This document shows, in pieces, positions 37,526-42,804 of a DNA stretch of 42,804 bases. Every line of letters starts with the position of its first letter. The stretch's first letter is position 1. Origin of the DNA: Terriglobia bacterium (GTDB taxonomy: Bacteria; Acidobacteriota; Terriglobia; Bryobacterales; Bryobacteraceae); NCBI GenBank assembly GCA_020073115.1, contig JAIQFU010000002.1:1-42804 (forward strand). The letters are read 5' to 3'. The notes under the pieces were generated by a model. That model made no database searches, was not told where the DNA came from, and saw only the letters and a list, made by a program, of their open reading frames with translations. The position numbers and the translations under genes were made by a program.

Positions 37526-37576
37526 GTGGCGTGGGCATTCCTGCCCGCCGTGCCGGCATCCGGCCCGAATGCCGGC
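37526..37576 (+). repeat. Dispersed repeat, copy 2, with hairpin
   Basis: Core 37526-37558 matches copy 1 at 2298-2330 (30 of 33 bases). Its hairpin has an 8-bp stem, GCCGGCAT (37552-37559) with ATGCCGGC (37569-37576), around a 9-base loop. It lies in the 64-base gap between the glycosyltransferase start and the transporter stop and creates a false N-terminal extension of the former. Confidence 0.65.
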
Positions 37577-37584
37577 GCAACGGA

Positions 37585-38775
37585 TCACCGCGCCGATCCC
37601 CACAACAACGCGCACGCCGCCAGCGGCATGAGGGCGGTGAACGTGGTCACCGGGGCATACCCATAGAGATCGATCATCCGGCCGAAAACCGGCGAGATCA
37701 CCGCCTGCGCCGCGCCATACGACGAAACCAGGATCGATACGGCGAAGGCCGCGCGCGCGCCGCCAAAGACGTCGAGCGGGAGCGAGTACATGTTCACGCT
37801 GAACGCCGAGACCGCCAGGATGCTCAGCGAGATTCCGGCGGCGGCCCATCCGGCGGAAGGCGCCGCGGGAATCGCGATCCCGCCCAGCGACAGCGCCGCG
37901 GCCAGGAGGCAAACGCGGAAGCGCGCCGGCGGCGCGGCCATGCCGCGCTCCACCAGCCGCAGGGAAAGCCAGCCCCCGGCGAAGCCGCCGGCCAGGGCGG
38001 CCAGCGGCGGAATCCACGCGTACCACGCCGCCTGGACTAACGTGAGGTGGTGCGTTTCCACCAGGTACAGCGTGGTCCAGTTCGTCCACAGCGAGTAGCC
38101 GATCATGCTCAGCGCATTGGCCCCGACGAAGGCCCACAGGCGTGAATCGCACAGCATCTCCGAACCGGCGCCGGCCGCGATCTTCGGAGCGGGCGCGGCG
38201 CGCACCCCGCGGGCGGCGAGGTTCCACACCGGAATCCACAGCAGTCCCAGAACGCCGGTGACGAGGAAGGCATGCCGCCACCCGCTGCGAATCGCGATCC
38301 AGGTGGCGATGGGCGGCGCCAGCATCAGCCCCAGGCTCACCCCCGCCTGGTTGACCGCGTTCCCCAGGGCACGCTCCGAGGGCCGCAGGTATTGGTGGAT
38401 GGCCTTGCCCGCGCCTGGGATCCCGCCCGCCTCCGCGACCCCCAACGCCGCGCGGCACCCCACCAGGCCGCCCAACCCGCGGGTGAGGCCGGTGGCGATT
38501 CCCGCGCAGGACCACAGCCCTACCGCCAGGCTGATCCCCCGGTTCAGACCGATGCGGTCGATGAGCATCCCTGCCAGCGGCGCGCTGGCGGCGTACGTGA
38601 GGGAGAAAGCCGTCAGGATCAGCCCGTACTCCGCGTTGGAGAGGTGAAATTCGGCGCGCAACAGCGGGGCCAGCGTCGCCAGGGTTTGGCGGTCCAGGTA
38701 GTTGATGGCGGTGGACAACACGAAGACCGCCAGCACGAGCCAGCGAAAACGCGAGACCTCGGGAGCTTGCGTCAC
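37585..38775 (-). CDS. MFS transporter, sugar-acid/organophosphate type
   Basis: 396 aa with about twelve membrane helices. GTG start at 38775 overlaps the upstream stop (GTGA), which indicates translational coupling. Seen: FRWLVLAVFVLSTAINYLDR (helix 1 with the NYLDR motif common in the anion:cation symporter family), GLILTAFSLTYAASAPLAGMLIDRIGLNRG (loop 2-3 signature), GVAEAGGIPGAGKAIHQYLRPSERALG (helix 4 region) and SGWRHAFLVTGVLGLLW. Relatives carry hexuronates, glucarate or related acids. It may import products of the glycanase genes, but no direct link is visible. Confidence 0.85.
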   Translation of the reverse strand: MTQAPEVSRFRWLVLAVFVLSTAINYLDRQTLATLAPLLRAEFHLSNAEYGLILTAFSLTYAASAPLAGMLIDRIGLNRGISLAVGLWSCAGIATGLTRGLGGLVGCRAALGVAEAGGIPGAGKAIHQYLRPSERALGNAVNQAGVSLGLMLAPPIATWIAIRSGWRHAFLVTGVLGLLWIPVWNLAARGVRAAPAPKIAAGAGSEMLCDSRLWAFVGANALSMIGYSLWTNWTTLYLVETHHLTLVQAAWYAWIPPLAALAGGFAGGWLSLRLVERGMAAPPARFRVCLLAAALSLGGIAIPAAPSAGWAAAGISLSILAVSAFSVNMYSLPLDVFGGARAAFAVSILVSSYGAAQAVISPVFGRMIDLYGYAPVTTFTALMPLAACALLWGSAR

Positions 38776-40436
38776 TGAAACTCGATTGTAGCTACTTCGC
38801 CGGCCGTCCCCAGGCGCGCATTGGTCTTGGGGAAGTATTCCACACGGACGCGCCGCGCCTTCTGCGCGCCGCACCCGAGGGCCAGGTCGCCGGCGCCGTT
38901 GATGGCCACTTTGGAGGGGTCCGCCACCAGCAGCCGCACGGTCTTGCGGTCGTCGGTCTCGATCACCAGGCGCGCCTGTTTGCCGATGCAATCCACCTGT
39001 TTGAGGGCGCCGCGCGCGTGGCCCGAGGGCTGGGGTCCGTCCCACCAGGGTACGGGCTTCTGGTCGGTCTTGGGCGCCGGATCGTTGTACTTGGATTCGA
39101 GCGCGTGCACCTCGGCGCGCGCCTCCGCTTTGAGCCGCTCCAGTTCGCGCGCGTCCTCCTCGGCCTGGCGCTTCTTCTCGGCCGCCTGGTAGTCGAGCCT
39201 CTGCCGTTCGATGGCCTGGCGGGCCTCGCGCATGCGCTGGCGCTCGGCGGGCTCCGTGGCGGCCTGCTCGCCCGCGGTCCATGCCTTGGCCGCGTCTCCG
39301 TAGTTGTGGTCGGCCAGGTAGCACTCGGCCAGGTTCTTCCAGTACTCCGCGTTCCGCGGATTGCGTTCCGCCGCGGCTTTCCAGTGCGCCAGCCGGGCGC
39401 GCGGGTCGGTGTCGCGCTGCGCCAGCAGGGCGAACGGCTCGTCCAGTTTGGGGTTGATGCCCGCGGCTTTGAGGAGCGCCTTCTCGGCCTTTTCGTTGTC
39501 CGGTTCCAGCCGGGCGTACTCGATGTAGCAGCGGGGGCTGGCGCTGCCGGCGTTCATCGCCGCGGTGAAGCGTTGCAGGGCTTCGTCTTTCCGGCCCCCC
39601 CGAAGCGCCAGGAGGCCCAGGCCTTCCTCGGCCTCCGCGGTTTTGAGCTTGCCGCGGAGCAGCGCCTGGTACTCGCCGGCGGACGCCTCGCCCGCCAGCA
39701 GGTCCGCCCGCGCCAGCCGCGCATCGGCGTCGGAAACCGGCCTCTCCTCGAAATCCGCCGCGGCGAGCGGCCGGCTGGAAAGAGAGGTCGTCTGGAAGTT
39801 CCCCGCCGCGAGGTGGGCTTTGGCCTGCGCTTCGACCTGCGCCGGCGTCTTCCCGAAGGCGTTGCCGTACGCAACGTCGTCCGGCGCCCCGTTCCGCAGG
39901 TTGTAGAGCAGGACGCGTAGCTTGCCGTAGTAGTCCGGATCCACGATTAGCAGGTGGACCCGAGCCCAGTCGAGATCCGTTTTCGGCGGAGGCGCGCCCG
40001 CCGTGATGTGGATGCCGCTCACTGCGAACGTCGAAAAGAACTCCATCAGGCCGTGCTCGAAGGCCCCCGGCATGCGTCCCGTGTTCGCGTCGAGGAGCAG
40101 GCGCGTCAGGGCGCGGTAGACATCCGGCGAGACGTCGGCCTTTTCCGCGAGTACGATGTCGTACCGGTCGCGCCCTTCCACCAGCGGCGCCGGCTGCGCC
40201 CAGCCTTTCGTGTTCTTGAACACCATGATCCGGATGGGCTGCGGCGCGGTCATGTCCTGTACGCCGGTGACGGACCCGACGGCATGCCGGAACTCCTCGA
40301 AGCGCAGCAGCGTTTCCCGGCCGGGACGCGAGCCGGCGTCGGTGAACACCTCGAACGGTCCGGAAGCGAACTTGATCCAGTGGTCGTCGGCGGATAGCAG
40401 AGAGGCGAACAGACAGAGCAACAGCAGCCGCGGCAT
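38772..40436 (-). CDS. Exported TPR-repeat protein
   Basis: 554 aa with a signal peptide (PRLLLLCLFASLLSAD). The region from 20 to about 170 resembles the DUF1570-like, peptidase-fold N-terminus found before TPRs (FKNTKGWAQPAPLVEGRDRYDIVLAE), but no zinc site is clear. TPR-like pairs follow from about 240 (EGLGLLALRGGRKDEALQRFTAAMNAG, HWKAAAERNPRNAEYWKNLAECYL). Residues about 385-435 are a charged helix (RQAIERQRLDYQAAEKKRQA) of coiled-coil type, and the last 100 residues are a beta domain. It is translated together with the MFS transporter, suggesting a shared envelope role that I cannot specify. Confidence 0.7.
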   Translation of the reverse strand: MPRLLLLCLFASLLSADDHWIKFASGPFEVFTDAGSRPGRETLLRFEEFRHAVGSVTGVQDMTAPQPIRIMVFKNTKGWAQPAPLVEGRDRYDIVLAEKADVSPDVYRALTRLLLDANTGRMPGAFEHGLMEFFSTFAVSGIHITAGAPPPKTDLDWARVHLLIVDPDYYGKLRVLLYNLRNGAPDDVAYGNAFGKTPAQVEAQAKAHLAAGNFQTTSLSSRPLAAADFEERPVSDADARLARADLLAGEASAGEYQALLRGKLKTAEAEEGLGLLALRGGRKDEALQRFTAAMNAGSASPRCYIEYARLEPDNEKAEKALLKAAGINPKLDEPFALLAQRDTDPRARLAHWKAAAERNPRNAEYWKNLAECYLADHNYGDAAKAWTAGEQAATEPAERQRMREARQAIERQRLDYQAAEKKRQAEEDARELERLKAEARAEVHALESKYNDPAPKTDQKPVPWWDGPQPSGHARGALKQVDCIGKQARLVIETDDRKTVRLLVADPSKVAINGAGDLALGCGAQKARRVRVEYFPKTNARLGTAGEVATIEFQ

Positions 40437-40549
40437 GGCACATCCATTATCCCGCGTTGCCGGGGAGGGCGGCCCTCCGCGCCTGCCCGGCCCCTGCGAT
40501 TTCCAAAATCCGGTTCTCTGGAACGCTCCCCACGGCCGATAAGGGTAGT

Positions 40550-41134
40550 ATGGTCGAATCCACGGAATCACGCGGCTCAGCTCCGGCAGCCGACCGGCGG
40601 GAGCATCCCCCGAGTTTCGCGGCGCGTGCGCGCGCGAGACTGTCCGTCTGGAAACCGGGCGTGATCGTTCTATCGGCGCTTTCGATCGGCATGGGACCGG
40701 TCCTGGCGCCGGCCGCGGACCGGCCGCAGGTTACGTGGTTCAGTCTGGCAGGCTCGGATTTCAATCCCGTCACGAATTCCGCGCAGACGATGGGCGTGAC
40801 CGTCTACGTCTCCTGCGCGGATCCGGCGGTTCTGGGCTTTCGCGCGACGGCATCGGTGCAGTTCGGCGAAGGGGTGGGAGCGGCCGCTCTCTCGGGAACC
40901 GCGGCCAACGTCATGGACGGGGATCAAACCGCGGTTTATATCCCGATCGCGCCGTTCTCCAGCCAACTGGCCTTCAAGACGCGGTGGATCATTCTGGAAG
41001 TTTTCCGCAATGACGGCGGCGTTTACACGGTGGTAGAAGCCGCCCCGATCCCCAATAAAATCTACTCCGTGTCGCCGGGCCAACAGGCCCCGCGCCGGGT
41101 CCAGCCCGCAAGCGCGGGCCATCTTTCGCCCTGA
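40550..41134 (+). CDS. Hypothetical exported protein
   Basis: 194 aa; ATG 40550 has AAGGG a few bases upstream. The first 33 residues are polar and basic, then a hydrophobic stretch (SVWKPGVIVLSALSIGMGPVLAPA, about 31-54) that could be an uncleaved signal anchor or a long signal peptide. The rest is beta-rich, with no family recognised. It is convergent with the Ig-like/TIGR03437 gene 21 bases away. Confidence 0.55.
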   Translation: MVESTESRGSAPAADRREHPPSFAARARARLSVWKPGVIVLSALSIGMGPVLAPAADRPQVTWFSLAGSDFNPVTNSAQTMGVTVYVSCADPAVLGFRATASVQFGEGVGAAALSGTAANVMDGDQTAVYIPIAPFSSQLAFKTRWIILEVFRNDGGVYTVVEAAPIPNKIYSVSPGQQAPRRVQPASAGHLSP

Positions 41135-41155
41135 CGGGCCGGCAGCCGGCTCGCC

Positions 41156-42804
41156 TTACGGCTTGACCCGCACCGTGACCGTATTCGAGGCGTGGCCATC
41201 GACGGTAAGCGAAACATTCAGCAGGTCCGCATTTGCCAGGGAAAGGGGAAGATCCACATTCACCTGATCGAGTCCGACAAACGTGGGCTGCGCCCCGGCG
41301 TATCGCACGGGCAACGCCTGCCCGTTAATGAGGACCGAGACCTTCTGCGGGCTGGACCGTCCGCGGATGCCGGTTCCGTACAGGACCAGCGTGAAAACAT
41401 CGGTAGCCGATCCCATGCTGACGGGGGCCGCCACATAACGGTTCGTTGCCGGGTCCCAAGCCGCCAGATTCGGCAGAAACTCCTGTCGCCCGTCGGCATG
41501 GGTCAGTACTGCCTGCGCCGCCGCGGCGCCTTCGCCGCTGGCGTTCGCCGAAAACAGCCCCGGAGCCGTAGGGCCGATCCACGCCCCGACCGATGCCGAG
41601 TCCCCCGCGCCCGAGGTCAACTTGAGCGTGGCCAACCCGAGAGCCGCTTCGTCAGGGATCAGAATGTTGACCTGCGTCGGGTAGACGTAGAACAACGGGG
41701 CGAGCCGCTCTACGCCGACGCTGTCCGTGATCCTCACCGTCGTTCCCCGTAGAACCGTAGGCAGCGGGAGCTTCTCCGGAGAGTCGGCCGCATCCGCAAG
41801 GCGAATGCCTTTGCCCCACACGTTTGCGATCTGCCCGGGTGCGAAGGGCTGGCCGGCGTAACTGGCCGCGTTGGTTACAGCTAACTGGCCGGCGAACATG
41901 CTGGTTATTGTGAGGGCGTTCGAACTGCTGCCGTTGTAGCTGGAGTCGCCGGTGTACACCGCACTCACCTGGAACGCGTCGCCCAGCGGCGATAGCGCGG
42001 CGGTGAGCGCCGCGGTGCACACGGTGGCCCCGGAGGATCCGGCGGCGCATACCAACGGCGACGATCCCAAACCGGTTTCACCGTTCACGAACTGTACGCT
42101 GCCGGTCGGAAGCCCGCCTCCGGGCGGGTTCACGGAAACCATCGCGGTGAGGATGGCCCGGACCCCCGGCACGGAAGAATCGATCTGCCAACTCAGCAGC
42201 GTAGTGGTATCGGCCTTGCCGACCACGACGGTCTGCGGGAGCCCCGGCGACTGACTCGGCGCGTAGTTCGCATCGTCTCCGATGTAACGGGCTGAAAGCA
42301 GGTGCGTACCCGCCGTGAGCGGACTGGCGCCGGCCACCAGTATGAGTTGTGCGATTGGCCCGCCGGCATCCGCGGTAAGGCTTCCTCTGCCAATGGCAAC
42401 GCCGTTGTCAAGGAACTCCACCGTGCCCAGAGGCGCTTGTCCCAGGACGCCCGGCGACGTAACCCGCGCCGCCAGGGAGACGGGTTGACCGAAGACCCAG
42501 GCCGACGCGCCTGTGGCGAACGAGGTCGCCGTGGGGGCTTTGCCGACGGACATCACAGCCACAGCGGAGGCGCTGTTTGCATACTCCAGCGCGGGAGTGG
42601 AATAGGCGGCCGAAATGCCGTGCGAACCGACGACCGGGCTGTTCACTCCATCGGGAGAAATCAGGTTCACCCTGACGCTTGCTCCGCCGGTGACGGGGTC
42701 GATCCGGCTCGTTCCGATGGGTGTGGTTCCGTCGAAGAACCGGATCACCGCCGAGCCATTAGCCAACTGGGGGGCGCCATAACACGGGGAACCGGCCGCG
42801 TCGG
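41156..42804 (-). CDS. Partial Ig-like repeat protein with TIGR03437 domain
   Basis: The frame is open to the window edge, so the 5' end lies outside. About 549 residues remain, in two parts. First come about three Big_3-like immunoglobulin repeats, each with GTVEFLDNG- or GSVQFVNGE-type and HLLSARYIGDDANY- or QVSAVYTGDSSYN-type strands. Then, from about the last 235 residues, the TIGR03437 domain: NAASYAGQPFAPGQIANVWG, LAPLFYVYPTQVNILIPDEA, PGLFSANASGEGAAAAQ and VGLDQVNVDLPLSL. TIGR03437 is massively expanded in Solibacter-type acidobacteria, in large exported proteins of unknown role, perhaps adhesion. It is the main taxonomic marker here. Confidence 0.85.
   Translation of the reverse strand, partial: DAAGSPCYGAPQLANGSAVIRFFDGTTPIGTSRIDPVTGGASVRVNLISPDGVNSPVVGSHGISAAYSTPALEYANSASAVAVMSVGKAPTATSFATGASAWVFGQPVSLAARVTSPGVLGQAPLGTVEFLDNGVAIGRGSLTADAGGPIAQLILVAGASPLTAGTHLLSARYIGDDANYAPSQSPGLPQTVVVGKADTTTLLSWQIDSSVPGVRAILTAMVSVNPPGGGLPTGSVQFVNGETGLGSSPLVCAAGSSGATVCTAALTAALSPLGDAFQVSAVYTGDSSYNGSSSNALTITSMFAGQLAVTNAASYAGQPFAPGQIANVWGKGIRLADAADSPEKLPLPTVLRGTTVRITDSVGVERLAPLFYVYPTQVNILIPDEAALGLATLKLTSGAGDSASVGAWIGPTAPGLFSANASGEGAAAAQAVLTHADGRQEFLPNLAAWDPATNRYVAAPVSMGSATDVFTLVLYGTGIRGRSSPQKVSVLINGQALPVRYAGAQPTFVGLDQVNVDLPLSLANADLLNVSLTVDGHASNTVTVRVKP

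Noticed and set aside
37585-40443. One long minus-strand frame spanning the MFS and TPR genes
   Set aside because: Only its last 396 residues read as a transporter. The upstream part is the wrong frame of the TPR gene, whose own frame is clear; the real transporter start is the GTG at 38775.

Overview
The window is high-GC bacterial DNA, most likely from an acidobacterium of the Bryobacterales (Solibacter/Bryobacter type). The strongest marker is the C-terminal domain of the gene running off the right edge, which reads like the Solibacter-expanded family TIGR03437. A truncated copy of a second lineage family, TIGR03435, lies near 28.7 kb. Many secreted, often Tat-exported, carbohydrate-active enzymes fit the same group. 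I see no rRNA, tRNA, CRISPR array or intact insertion sequence.

Layout. 0-5 kb: a secreted GH30-like hydrolase, then a LytTR response regulator facing a LytS-type kinase and a LiaF-like membrane protein. 5-7.5 kb: a GNAT acetyltransferase, a DoxX-like protein and a long gene-poor stretch. 7.5-13.5 kb: a polysaccharide block with two near-identical, translationally coupled clan GH-A hydrolases, a GH5 endoglucanase-like protein and a Tat-exported enolase-superfamily enzyme. 13.5-14.3 kb: a gene graveyard with a broken LexA-like winged-helix gene and a broken rve-type transposase. 14.3-20.4 kb, minus strand: a two-domain VOC protein, a tiny zinc-ribbon gene, the B12-dependent ribonucleotide reductase NrdJ with a good NrdR box in its promoter, and a HEAT-repeat protein. 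20.5-22.9 kb: hypB, a DUF350 membrane protein, a small coiled-coil exported protein and a serine-hydrolase-like protein with a PDZ domain.

22.9-28.6 kb is a second glycan locus: a beta-propeller glycosidase and a GH29-like enzyme on the minus strand, diverging from a decayed esterase, a GH27 alpha-galactosidase-like enzyme and a LacI-family regulator. 28.6-42.8 kb mixes housekeeping and accessory genes: a TIGR03435 fragment, a secreted hypothetical protein, malQ, a solitary nuoB, a patatin, a PIG-L deacetylase-like protein, a glycosyltransferase, an MFS transporter coupled to a TPR protein, a small hypothetical protein, and the partial Ig-like/TIGR03437 protein.

The common theme is extracellular breakdown of plant or microbial glycans, with local LacI-type and LytTR-type regulation. 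Beyond genes, the clearest signals are: a dispersed repeat present twice, 35 kb apart, whose hairpin stem shows a compensatory base change; an NrdR operator; several pseudogenes caught mid-decay; and Gly/Pro/Arg-rich inserts recurring in unrelated secreted enzymes.
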